Assembly (NCBI GenBank): GCA_028705495.1
Contig: JAQWDK010000022.1
Coordinates: 1-34,607 of the forward strand
From: Eubacteriales bacterium
GTDB taxonomy: Bacteria > Bacillota > Clostridia > Oscillospirales > CAG-382
DNA: 34,607 bases
Direction of reading: 5' to 3'
A program made the translations under genes and the position numbers. Every line of letters starts with the position of its first letter. Position 1 is the stretch's first letter. The notes under the pieces are model-generated. The model saw nothing but the letters and a program-made list of their open reading frames with translations, ran no database searches and was not told the DNA's origin. Below are positions 1 through 6,740 of this stretch, piece by piece.

Positions 1-153
1 GGTATTAGGTATTAGGTATTAGGTATTAGGTATTAGGTATTAGGTATTAGGTATTAGGTATTAGGTATTAGGTATTAGGTATTAGGTATTAGGTATTAGG
101 TATTAGGTATTAGGTATTAGGTATTAGGTATTAGATATTAGATATAGGTATTA
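1..153. repeat. Heptanucleotide tandem array (GGTATTA)n
   Basis: Nineteen perfect copies of GGTATTA run from the first base to 133, followed by GATATTA, a 6-base partial and one more GGTATTA. The array continues past the left edge, so the copy number is a minimum. Because 7 is not a multiple of 3 and the unit contains TAG (and TAA on the other strand), every frame is closed, so it is non-coding. It lies about 80 bp upstream of the DUF2807 gene start. Confidence 0.97.
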
Positions 154-155
154 AG

Positions 156-195
156 GAATAGAATAGGATAGAATAGAATAGAATAGAATAGAATA
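156..195. repeat. Pentanucleotide tandem array (GAATA)n
   Basis: Eight consecutive 5-mers, seven GAATA and one GGATA (166-170), follow the heptamer array and end 36 bp before the ATG at 232. No clear TAnnTTTG element is visible between the array and the start codon, so the array may lie in or just above the promoter or leader. Confidence 0.95.
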
Positions 196-231
196 ACGAG
201 ATTAATAATTAACTAATAAAATATTAAGACA

Positions 232-1119
232 ATGAAAAAAGTTATCTTGACAATTGCGGCGATTATCGCGCTAAGTTTTACCCTGAATGCAGGGACAGTT
301 ACAAAGAGTTTTAACAACAAAGGATTTAAAGGGCTGGATGTGAGCTTTAGATTTGATGCTGAAGTAATTCAATCAGACAAATACAGTGTGGTCCTCGAAT
401 TTGAAGAGGAATATGCTAAATATTTGGTAGTTAAGCAATCAGGAGATGTACTTCATATTAAATTTGAAGATCTTCCACGCAAACTTCAATCAACAGATCA
501 GCATGATGTCTTCAAGGCAACCATCAGCATGCCTGTACTTGAATATCTTTCAATGTCAGGAGCCTGCAAGTTTAATACAACGAGCAAATTTGACCTCGGC
601 AGCAATCCTTTTACCGCAAAGATTAGCGGAGCAAGTCGTATCAACAATCTTGAAATGAGAGCCTCCGATGCAAGAATCTATTTAAGCGGAGCATCATCTA
701 TGACTATGGTCGGTGATTTTACCAATGTGAATATGGAGCTTTCAGGAGCGTGCCATGCAGATTTCGATGTCGTTGCCGATGAGTTGGATACAGAGGTGTC
801 AGGTGCCAGCAAGGTTCAGATTAAAGCTAATGTCAATAAATTGGACGTTGAGTGTTCAGGTGCTTCAAAAGCACAGATTGAGGGGAAAACCAGAGAATTG
901 GATATAGAATGTTCGGGTGCTTGTAGCGTAAATACAGAAAATTTAGTAGCAGAGGATGTATCTGTCGATTGCTCAGGTGCTTCTAAAGCAAGGGTACGCG
1001 TGTTGAAATCTCTCGATGTTGATCTTTCAGGTGCTTCAAGTTGCTATTATAATGCGGATAATGGCATTGATCTGACAATGGATATTTCACGCGGATCTTC
1101 TTTAAAAAGAGTGAAATAG
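232..1119 (+). CDS. Secreted head-GIN / DUF2807 beta-helix protein
   Basis: The product (295 aa) starts with a signal peptide: MKK, a hydrophobic stretch to about residue 18, then a small-residue site near LNAG. From about residue 30 it matches the head-GIN (DUF2807, putative auto-transporter adhesin) fold: GFKGLDV near the start, then a rod of repeats each carrying SGAS or SGAC. I count nine SGA[SC] motifs between about residues 108 and 278, spaced by roughly 15-25 residues, with the consensus CSGASKA in the later ones. This predicts a right-handed beta-helix exported to the periplasm or cell surface. The function of the family is poorly known. The gene stands alone, with a strong hairpin directly after the stop and simple-sequence arrays upstream. 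The start is the only ATG that gives a signal peptide. Confidence 0.88.
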   Translation: MKKVILTIAAIIALSFTLNAGTVTKSFNNKGFKGLDVSFRFDAEVIQSDKYSVVLEFEEEYAKYLVVKQSGDVLHIKFEDLPRKLQSTDQHDVFKATISMPVLEYLSMSGACKFNTTSKFDLGSNPFTAKISGASRINNLEMRASDARIYLSGASSMTMVGDFTNVNMELSGACHADFDVVADELDTEVSGASKVQIKANVNKLDVECSGASKAQIEGKTRELDIECSGACSVNTENLVAEDVSVDCSGASKARVRVLKSLDVDLSGASSCYYNADNGIDLTMDISRGSSLKRVK

Positions 1120-1130
1120 TGAAACTTGAA

Positions 1131-1177
1131 CAATTGCAATCGGAACAATTTATGGATAATTGTTCCGATTGTAATTG
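1131..1177 (+). terminator. 20-bp stem hairpin after the DUF2807 gene
   Basis: CAATTGCAATCGGAACAATT (1131-1150) pairs with 1158-1177 over 20 bp with a single G-U wobble, loop TATGGAT. It begins 12 bp after the stop codon, so it probably ends transcription or protects the mRNA 3' end. There is no long T run after it, so a classical intrinsic terminator is not certain. Confidence 0.65.
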
Positions 1178-1367
1178 TAAATATGGACAATTGTCGTGGA
1201 TAAATTGTGGAGGAGGGTGGTTACAATTGTCGAGGGAGAATGTATGAGGGCAGATTGCAACAATTATCATAAACGCCTGTGTTTTCTTGGTGTGGAATTG
1301 TTCTTGAACAGTGAATCAAGTTCATTATCAAGTGGAATGAATGAATGGTGGAAGGTTAAAGGTTAAA

Positions 1368-1490
1368 GTGTGGAAAGTGTGAATGGTGAAAATGAAAGTG
1401 GAAGGTTAAAGTGTGGAAAGTGTGAATGGTGAAAATGAAAGTGGAAGGTTAAAGTGTGGAAAGTGTGAATGGTGAAAGTGAAATTGGAAG
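1368..1490. repeat. 43-bp intergenic tandem repeat, about 2.9 copies
   Basis: Copies start at 1368, 1411 and 1454. The first two are identical as read; the third drifts after about 25 bp. The unit begins GTGTGGAAAGTGTGAATGG and is purine-rich. A shorter GGTTAAA duplication lies just before it (1354-1367). No coding capacity is credible here. The rest of the 1120-1700 gap holds hairpins and a cluster of AATTGT palindromes. Confidence 0.9.
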
Positions 1491-1570
1491 TGTGAAGGTG
1501 TGGAATGGATGGTTTTGTAATTATTTGCAAAAAAAAACGTAAAGTGGTCAATTTCTCAGATAAGTGTGCA

Positions 1571-1627
1571 GTACCAAATGAAAAATTATATAACTGATAA
1601 TCAGTAATATAGTGATTCATTTGGTAC
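1571..1627. repeat. 57-nt nearly complete inverted repeat
   Basis: GTACCAAATGAA (1571-1582) pairs perfectly with 1616-1627, and the interior continues (ACTGA 1593-1597 with TCAGT 1601-1605, plus a mostly paired TATATA section), leaving only a TAA loop. The whole element could form a cruciform or a long RNA hairpin. It could be a miniature element remnant, a regulatory hairpin or a bidirectional terminator; the sequence does not decide which. Confidence 0.6.
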
Positions 1628-1635
1628 ACTTCTTT

Positions 1636-1666
1636 AAAGCTGTGTTACATGGCTTTTATTTTTTTT
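1636..1666 (+). terminator. Weak intrinsic-terminator-like stem with T8
   Basis: AAAGC (1636-1640) pairs with GCTTT (1652-1656) and is followed by TTATTTTTTTT. The stem is short, so this is tentative. It lies just before the -7 element of the dipeptidase gene. Confidence 0.35.
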
Positions 1667-1667
1667 A

Positions 1668-1675
1668 TAACTTTG
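1668..1675 (+). promoter_or_regulatory. Bacteroidota -7 element (TAACTTTG) for the dipeptidase
   Basis: TAACTTTG matches TAnnTTTG exactly and lies 25 bp upstream of the ATG at 1701, giving a leader of roughly 15-20 nt. No clear TTTG -33 element is seen at the usual 19-21 bp distance, so support rests on the -7 box alone. Confidence 0.5.
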
Positions 1676-1700
1676 ATGATTATTAATACCTGATACGAAT

Positions 1701-2813
1701 ATGATTTTTTTATTGGATTCTCATTGCGATTCTCCGCTGATGCTCGTTAAAGGGGCTGATTTTGGAAAGAAAGTTGAACAAGGTTATACTCCCGGCAAAT
1801 TTCCGGTGACCCACACCGATTTTGCAAGGATGAAAAAAGGAGGAGTAAATGGCTCATTTTATGCTATTTATACTTCAAATGCCTTAGCTCCTGACGAGGC
1901 TACCCGCAGAGCTTTTGAATTGATTTCAAGAGTGTATGATACTGTAGAACAGAATGGTGACAAGGTTGCACTGACCACTACTGTCGCTCAGGCAAAGAGA
2001 AACTGCAAGAACGGACTGATTTCGATTTTCATGGGAATGGAAAACGGGTCACCGATTCAAAAAGACCTGTCGATGCTTAGGATGTTTTATAGGCTGGGTA
2101 TCAGGTATATGACTCTGACTCATGCCGGAAATAACGAAATATGCGACAGTTGCGCTCCAAAGGAGAAACGATGGGGAGGGGTGAGTCCTTTCGGTCGCGA
2201 TGTGATTGCAGAGATGAACCGCCTCGGCATGCTGATTGACGTTTCACACCTATCTGACAACTCATTTTGGGATGTCCTTAAATATTCCAAAGCTCCGGTA
2301 GTCGCTACCCATTCGTGCTGTCGCGCCCTCTCCGACCATCCGCGAAATATGACGGATGAGATGATCAAGGCTCTTGCCGAGAATGGCGGAGTGCTGCAGA
2401 TTAATTTCTACCCTGCATTTTTAGATCAGGAGTATGCTGCGAAGTTCTGGGACAAGGCCGATGCGTTTGACATAGCAGATAAGGCTTGGATGAAAGATCA
2501 GAATAACAAGGAGTTACAGGATGCCCTGAAAATAGCTACCGAGGAGATGAATGCGATTCCGCGTCCTTCGTACAAAAAAATAGTGGATCATATCGACCAT
2601 GTAGTCAGTCTGGTAGGGGTAAAGCATGTTGGGATTGGAAGTGATTTTGATGGTATAGAGACCTGTCCCGACGGGCTTGAAGACATCAGCAAGATGCAGA
2701 AGATTATAATAGAATTGCGTAAACGTGGTTATAAAGAGCATGAAATAAGGCTGATAGCCGGAGGTAATTTCCTGAGGGTAATGGATGCGGCTCAGAGATT
2801 GGGAGAGGAATAG
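1701..2813 (+). CDS. Membrane dipeptidase family protein (peptidase M19)
   Basis: This 370-aa protein matches the renal/membrane dipeptidase family (M19), zinc enzymes of the amidohydrolase fold that cleave dipeptides, including D-containing ones. The metal ligands are recognisable in order: H8 and D10 (DSHCDS), E114 (GMENG), H183 (DVSHLSD), H204 (ATHSCCRA) and D315 (GSDFDG). Length is normal for the family. No signal peptide is visible from this start, so it is probably cytoplasmic here, although some relatives are lipoproteins. A -7 element (1668-1675) suggests its own short transcript. A 17-bp piece near the gene's 3' end (2761-2777) recurs at 2816-2832 just after the stop. Confidence 0.93.
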   Translation: MIFLLDSHCDSPLMLVKGADFGKKVEQGYTPGKFPVTHTDFARMKKGGVNGSFYAIYTSNALAPDEATRRAFELISRVYDTVEQNGDKVALTTTVAQAKRNCKNGLISIFMGMENGSPIQKDLSMLRMFYRLGIRYMTLTHAGNNEICDSCAPKEKRWGGVSPFGRDVIAEMNRLGMLIDVSHLSDNSFWDVLKYSKAPVVATHSCCRALSDHPRNMTDEMIKALAENGGVLQINFYPAFLDQEYAAKFWDKADAFDIADKAWMKDQNNKELQDALKIATEEMNAIPRPSYKKIVDHIDHVVSLVGVKHVGIGSDFDGIETCPDGLEDISKMQKIIIELRKRGYKEHEIRLIAGGNFLRVMDAAQRLGEE

Positions 2814-2832
2814 CAGAGGTAATTGCCTGAGG
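2761..2832. repeat. 17-bp direct repeat spanning the dipeptidase stop
   Basis: GAGGTAATTTCCTGAGG (2761-2777, in the gene) recurs with one change at 2816-2832, three bases after the stop codon, with a period of 55 bp. It looks like a partial local duplication of the gene end. Confidence 0.7.
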
Positions 2833-2841
2833 CTGATTGTG

Positions 2842-2882
2842 GAAGGTGACGGCAGAAGATAACATCAGAAGGTGACGGCAGA
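2842..2882. repeat. 26-bp period direct repeat, about 1.6 copies
   Basis: GAAGGTGACGGCAGA occurs at 2842-2856 and again at 2868-2882. Part of the repeat-rich gap between the dipeptidase and the transaldolase. Confidence 0.75.
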
Positions 2883-2908
2883 TGGTAAACGTATGGAAAT
2901 CTATAGCC

Positions 2909-3019
2909 AATGTCATCGGCAGGGCCGTAAAGTGGAAGATTAGCGGTTGAATGTCATCGGCAGAGCCGTAAAGTGGAAGATTAGCGATTGAATGTTATCG
3001 GCAGAGCCGTAAAGTGGAA
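2909..3019. repeat. 41-bp intergenic tandem repeat, about 2.7 copies
   Basis: Copies begin at 2909, 2950 and 2991. Each starts AATGTCATCGGCAGAGCCGT and carries AAAGTGGAA. The first two differ at two positions. The inner CGGCAGAGCCG can form a small stem, so the RNA would show a row of small hairpins before the transaldolase. Confidence 0.92.
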
Positions 3020-3078
3020 TGTGAACGGCCAAGGTTAAGTGGCCTGAAGTGATTTGGAACTTTAATAATTATTATAAA

Positions 3079-3732
3079 ATGAAATTTTTTATTGATACTG
3101 CCAATTTGGATCAGATTCGCGAAGCTCAAGAGCTTGGCATATTGGACGGAGTTACAACCAATCCATCTTTGATGGCAAAAGAAGGGATTAAGGGACATGA
3201 TAATGTTATTGCTCACTATCGTCAGATATGTGACATAGTAGATGGTGACGTGAGCGCCGAAGTCTTTGCAATGGATTTTGAGGGAATGGTACGCGAAGGG
3301 ACAGAGTTGGCGGCTATTCATCCGCAGATTACAGTCAAACTTCCGTGCACTAAAGATGGTATTCGTGCAGTAAAGTATTTTTCGACAAAAGGGATTAAGA
3401 CGAACTGTACATTGGTATTTACCGTCGGTCAGGCGCTGCTTGCAGCCAAAGCCGGAGCTAAATACGTATCTCCGTTTGTTGGTCGTCTGGACGACATCTC
3501 AAGCGACGGTATCGAACTTGTACGCCAAATTGTTGACGTGTTCAGATATTACGGTTATAATACTCAGGTACTTGCCGCTTCAATAAGACACACTCAGCAC
3601 ATCATTCAATGCCTTCAGGTCGGCGCCGATGTTGCAACGTGCCCGCTGAAAGCCATTCTCGGACTGCTTAACCACCCACTTACAGATAAGGGTGTCGAGA
3701 CATTTGTGGCTGACGCCAAAAAAATGTGTTAA
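3079..3732 (+). CDS. fsa: Fructose-6-phosphate aldolase / transaldolase-like protein
   Basis: This 217-aa TIM-barrel protein belongs to the small transaldolase group (MipB/TalC/FSA), which either moves a dihydroxyacetone unit between sugar phosphates or cleaves fructose 6-phosphate. Catalytic residues are visible: D6 (FFIDTANL), N28 (TTNPS) and the Schiff-base lysine K87 (TVKLPCTKDG). Length is typical of this group and too short for the large TalA/TalB type. I place the start at the ATG at 3079 because family proteins begin MKFFIDTAN; an ATG ten codons upstream at 3049 is in frame but adds unconserved sequence. Whether it acts as aldolase or transaldolase cannot be told from this sequence. 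Repeat arrays flank it on both sides. Confidence 0.92.
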   Translation: MKFFIDTANLDQIREAQELGILDGVTTNPSLMAKEGIKGHDNVIAHYRQICDIVDGDVSAEVFAMDFEGMVREGTELAAIHPQITVKLPCTKDGIRAVKYFSTKGIKTNCTLVFTVGQALLAAKAGAKYVSPFVGRLDDISSDGIELVRQIVDVFRYYGYNTQVLAASIRHTQHIIQCLQVGADVATCPLKAILGLLNHPLTDKGVETFVADAKKMC

Positions 3733-3734
3733 AA

Positions 3735-3927
3735 CCGAAAAGTGTCGAGACCGAAAGGTGTAATTATCAAAAGATACTGATACCGGAAAGTGTTAATATA
3801 GAAATATGCCGGTAAATATATAAAAGTGTCGAGACCGAAAGGTGTAATTATCAAAAGATACTGATACCGGAAGGTGTTAATATAGAAATATGCCGGTAAC
3901 TACCGAAAAGTGTCGAGACCGAAAGGT
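3735..3927. repeat. 84-bp intergenic tandem repeat, about 2.3 copies
   Basis: AGTGTCGAGACCGAAAGGT recurs at 3741, 3825 and 3909, giving an exact 84-bp period. Between them lie AAAGATACTGATACCGGAA and ATATGCCGGTAA, whose CCGG parts could pair. The array starts right after the transaldolase stop. The remaining gap to 4439 holds another direct repeat, a hairpin and one promoter-like box. Confidence 0.93.
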
Positions 3928-3999
3928 CCGTATCGGAGTTTTGAGGTGTGTACATGTAAACTAATGAGGCGCTGATGGCTTTGGATATAAGGTGTTCTG

Positions 4000-4101
4000 C
4001 TGCATGAGCATATAATTAATGAGCATTCTGAATATCTCAATGGCACGCTTGTCGGCTTCGTTAGAGCTGCATGAGCATAAATTAATGAGCATTCTGAATA
4101 T
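4000..4101. repeat. 36-bp direct repeat, two copies 67 bp apart
   Basis: CTGCATGAGCATATAATTAA and the following GAGCATTCTGAATAT (4000-4035) recur at 4067-4101 with one base deleted. No gene is seen between them. Confidence 0.9.
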
Positions 4102-4114
4102 AGGGATGCTCATT
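4084..4114 (+). terminator. 9-bp stem hairpin upstream of the AraC-type gene
   Basis: AATGAGCAT (4084-4092) pairs perfectly with ATGCTCATT (4106-4114) over a 13-nt loop. A T-rich but interrupted stretch follows. It could be a terminator or an operator-like inverted repeat ahead of the box at 4174. Confidence 0.4.
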
Positions 4115-4173
4115 TGTTTATAAAATGTGTATAATTTTTATCACATTCTGTTTAAATTTTTGACAAACATCTG

Positions 4174-4181
4174 TAATTTTG
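4174..4181 (+). promoter_or_regulatory. Bacteroidota -7 element (TAATTTTG)
   Basis: TAATTTTG fits TAnnTTTG. The nearest downstream gene starts at 4439, so the leader would be about 250 nt. No TTTG is present at 19-21 bp; a TTTG at 4159-4162 is too close. An inverted pair CATGAAA (4191-4197) / TTTCATG (4224-4230) lies just downstream. Confidence 0.4.
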
Positions 4182-4438
4182 TATGCGGGCCATGAAATGC
4201 GTATGGTGTCGGTGTCGTATATTTTTCATGACCAGCTTATAAGAGAAACATGATAAAAGATTGATGAGTAGTGATTTGTGTGGGAGTGTGGGGTATTTGT
4301 TTCATGGCGTGAAGTGTCATACAGCGTGATACTTGAATGTTATTGGTAGCAGATTACGGTTGAATTGTGATTCACTATTGTGATGATTGCATTGTTTCCC
4401 AAAAGTGGAATTTAACCAAAAGTAATCTATATTCAACT

Positions 4439-5020
4439 ATGAAACAAAACTTATTAATTACATCGTTGGCTATTGTACAGTCCGTAGTGATATTGTTGAA
4501 TGTGACGATTAAGCTACACAGCAACAATCATTTCTATTCAAATTTATTTAAACATCGTCTGCCGATTAATGATATGCGGGATTCAAAAACACCTATGTCC
4601 TATTTGCAAAATGTTGATAATCTTGAATTTGTTAAGAAGCAACTTTTGGATTTGTTTGAAAAAAAGAAAGTTTATCTTGAACCGGACATAAGGATTGGAG
4701 ACGTGGCAGGAATGCTTCTGACCAATAAGTCTTATCTGTCGAAAGTCATAAAATACAAAACCAACAAAAATTTCTGCCAATTAGTTCATTATTATAGAGT
4801 TAATGAGGCAATGCACCAATTTGAGGCCAATCCCGACCTGACAATATATGAATTGGGCAGACTTGTTGGCTATAAATCGATGGCGACATTCAACAATGCT
4901 TTCGGGAGAAATACAGGTTACTCTCCGGCAGAGTGGTGCAAATTGTATCTTAAAAAGAATATGATTATTTGTGAAAAGAACTCAATAAAATCAAAAACAA
5001 GACAGAAACTGCAGATCTGA
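4439..5020 (+). CDS. Membrane-anchored AraC-type HTH protein
   Basis: The product (193 aa from this start) has one hydrophobic segment at about residues 4-22 and then, over the last 110 residues, an AraC/XylS helix-turn-helix domain: the first helix pair around IRIGDVAGMLLTNKSYLSKVIK and the second around TIYELGRLVGYKSMATFNNAFGR, with the family's GYSPAEW motif. There is no ligand-binding domain, so it resembles the C-terminal part of larger Bacteroidota regulators whose sensor is on the other side of the membrane, reduced to anchor plus DNA-binding domain. An in-frame ATG at 4367 would add 24 polar residues; I prefer 4439 because it puts the hydrophobic segment at the N terminus. It lies upstream of the capsule locus, but no target is shown by the sequence. 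Confidence 0.75.
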   Translation: MKQNLLITSLAIVQSVVILLNVTIKLHSNNHFYSNLFKHRLPINDMRDSKTPMSYLQNVDNLEFVKKQLLDLFEKKKVYLEPDIRIGDVAGMLLTNKSYLSKVIKYKTNKNFCQLVHYYRVNEAMHQFEANPDLTIYELGRLVGYKSMATFNNAFGRNTGYSPAEWCKLYLKKNMIICEKNSIKSKTRQKLQI

Positions 5021-5081
5021 AAATTAAAATGTAAATATTGCTGTAAGTATTTAATAATAAGCTAATTATACGGTTTTTGAT

Positions 5082-5091
5082 GGGGGGGGGG
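5082..5091. repeat. Poly-G tract, G10
   Basis: Ten consecutive G lie in an otherwise AT-rich gap, 39 bp upstream of the TTTG of the promoter at 5131. Tracts of this length are prone to slipped-strand change. It is the longest of three poly-G tracts in the window. Confidence 0.95.
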
Positions 5092-5130
5092 TACTATTAT
5101 TTGAATTTTTTGAAAAAAAAACATTTTTTC

Positions 5131-5163
5131 TTTGGATTTTTCCTTGATTTTTTAATAAATTTG
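5131..5163 (+). promoter_or_regulatory. Bacteroidota promoter, TTTG-N21-TAAATTTG
   Basis: TTTG (5131-5134) and TAAATTTG (5156-5163) are separated by 21 bp, matching the Bacteroidota housekeeping -33/-7 arrangement. A second -7-like box, TAATTTTG, lies at 5170-5177. The predicted start near 5170 is about 330 nt before the next gene. Confidence 0.6.
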
Positions 5164-5454
5164 CACAGATAATTTTGTTTGTAAAACGGCTTTTCGACCT
5201 GAATTAAATTTTGAAATAAAATACACATTTGCATTAAAGTCTGCCGCGTTGAGGACAGCTCTGTGCGCCGATGATTGGTTTTCAGAATTATTTAATTGAT
5301 AGAAAAGTTGAAGCTTTTTCAATTATGTCAATTTTTTTGACTTTATTGCAAACCGCAAACCACACCGTTATCATACCTTACTGACTCATACAACGGCTTA
5401 TCCGTATAACATGTGACTCAGGAGGCATTGCTGTAGGTCTCCACTATCTTTTTT
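5164..5454 (+). other. Unexplained transcribed-looking gap (long leader or ncRNA candidate)
   Basis: There is no convincing gene between 5021 and 5501. Downstream of the promoter the stretch contains GTCAATTTTTTTGAC, which can fold into a small stem, and TTGAAGCTTTTTCAA. It ends with a stem GGAGGC (5421-5426) / GTCTCC (5437-5442) followed by CTTTTTT at 5448-5454, which could act as a terminator. A 37-codon reading frame (5271-5384) resembles nothing I know. It does not match RNase P RNA, tmRNA or SRP RNA signatures that I can recognise. Confidence 0.3.
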
Positions 5455-5497
5455 AGATAATCTATTTTAGATAATACGAAAAAAGATATTATATTTG
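5452..5497 (+). promoter_or_regulatory. Promoter and direct repeat at the ATPase start
   Basis: TATATTTG (5490-5497) fits TAnnTTTG and ends only 4 bp before the ATG at 5502, so transcription would begin at or next to the start codon (a leaderless or near-leaderless mRNA). A weak -33 (TTTTAG, 5465-5470) sits about 19 bp upstream. TTTAGATAAT occurs twice (5452-5461 and 5466-5475), 14 bp apart and overlapping the -33 region, which looks like an operator. Confidence 0.5.
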
Positions 5498-5501
5498 CTC
5501 A

Positions 5502-6629
5502 ATGAAAAAGAATCCTTTTGTTTTGACTCCTTATGAGTCTAAAGAGTATTTCTGTGATAGAGAACAGGAATTGAGCATGCTGATGGATTTCGTTAGCAAT
5601 GGAAGAAACGTGACACTGCTTTCTCCTCGAAGAATGGGGAAAACCGGTTTGATATTCAGGCTTTTCGATGAAATGAGCACCAAACAGAGTGATGTGCAGT
5701 GCATTTATCTTGATATTTTCGCCACTGACTCATTGGAATCCTTTGTAAAAGTTCTGGCGAGTGCTGTGTCTTCTGTATTTAGTCAAAATACTAAAATCGG
5801 CCGCCAATTTTTGGACTATTTAAAGCATCTCAGACCTCTAATCAGTTATGATCCGATATCCGGTGTACCGCAGATATCTGTTACTTATCAGACTGAAAAT
5901 GAAAAAGAGCAGACTTTAAAAGGAATATTGGACTTTATCGATTCTCGAGGGGTGAAAGTCCTTCTGGCTATTGATGAATTTCAACAGATAAGAGAATATA
6001 AAAATGTCTGCTTTGAAGCCCTTTTAAGAGGATATATACAGATGATGAAGAATACTAACTTTATTTTCTGTGGAAGTAAGAGGAAGATGATGCTTGATAT
6101 GTTTTCCAATCCAAGAAGCCCATTTTATTCAAGTACAGTTATTTTCCCTTTAGATTCCGTGAATAAAGAATCATATAAGAGTTTTATCACCGCTCTTTTT
6201 GCAAAAGATTCACGAACCATTGATGACGATGCTGTAGAGTACATTCTTGATTGGACAAGACTACACACTTTTTATACTCAATCATTATGTAATATGATAT
6301 ACAGCGAAGGTTCATCTCATATAACAATGAAAGAAGTCGACTCAGCTATCGCCATGATTTTGAAACTCAACGAACCCATTTTCTTTCAGTATAGAGAACT
6401 TCTCACTTCCGGCCAATGGCAATATCTCGAAGCAGTTGCGAAAGAAGGAGTCATAACACAGCCCACTGCCGGAAAGTTCTTGATGAAATACAAAATAGGC
6501 ACCCCTGCCAACTCACGACGCCTTCTCTCATCATTACTTGATAAAGAATTAATCCTTAGCACCACCACCCAAGAAGGGACCTCATATCGAGTTTATGATG
6601 TGTTTATGGAGAAATGGATGGGAAGGTGA
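5502..6629 (+). CDS. AAA-type ATPase with C-terminal winged helix
   Basis: This 375-aa protein is a P-loop ATPase of the archaeal-ATPase (MNS/STAND-like) group that is scattered through Bacteroidota genomes. It opens with the family signature NPF..TP...YFCDRE and has Walker A SPRRMGKT (41-48) and Walker B VLLAIDEF (153-160, acidic pair D158/E159). A sensor-like FCGSKRKMM follows, then a C-terminal part (about 290-375) that looks like a winged helix (SGQWQYLEAVAKEG... RRLLSSLLDKELI). No membrane segment or nuclease domain is seen. Roles proposed for relatives are mostly in mobile elements or toxin-antitoxin-like settings and are unproven. It is a different family from the DUF4143-type ATPases at 11471 and 17932. 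Its 3' neighbour is the first capsule gene, 111 bp away. Confidence 0.85.
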   Translation: MKKNPFVLTPYESKEYFCDREQELSMLMDFVSNGRNVTLLSPRRMGKTGLIFRLFDEMSTKQSDVQCIYLDIFATDSLESFVKVLASAVSSVFSQNTKIGRQFLDYLKHLRPLISYDPISGVPQISVTYQTENEKEQTLKGILDFIDSRGVKVLLAIDEFQQIREYKNVCFEALLRGYIQMMKNTNFIFCGSKRKMMLDMFSNPRSPFYSSTVIFPLDSVNKESYKSFITALFAKDSRTIDDDAVEYILDWTRLHTFYTQSLCNMIYSEGSSHITMKEVDSAIAMILKLNEPIFFQYRELLTSGQWQYLEAVAKEGVITQPTAGKFLMKYKIGTPANSRRLLSSLLDKELILSTTTQEGTSYRVYDVFMEKWMGR

Positions 6630-6740
6630 GTGAATATTATGCATAAAATAAAAAAAGAGTTTTATTCTACATATTTGTCGAATCCTTGTGTGGAGGAAAT
6701 AGTAATAGTTAATTCGGTTTATTGTCATTAAAATATATTT

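Noticed and set aside
1..195. CRISPR-like array or telomere-like repeat
   Set aside because: Units are 7 and 5 bp with no spacers and no cas genes nearby; simple sequence repeats explain it.
5271..5384. 37-codon small gene in the gap before the ATPase
   Set aside because: No ribosome binding site, no recognisable motif and an AT-rich composition like the surrounding gap.
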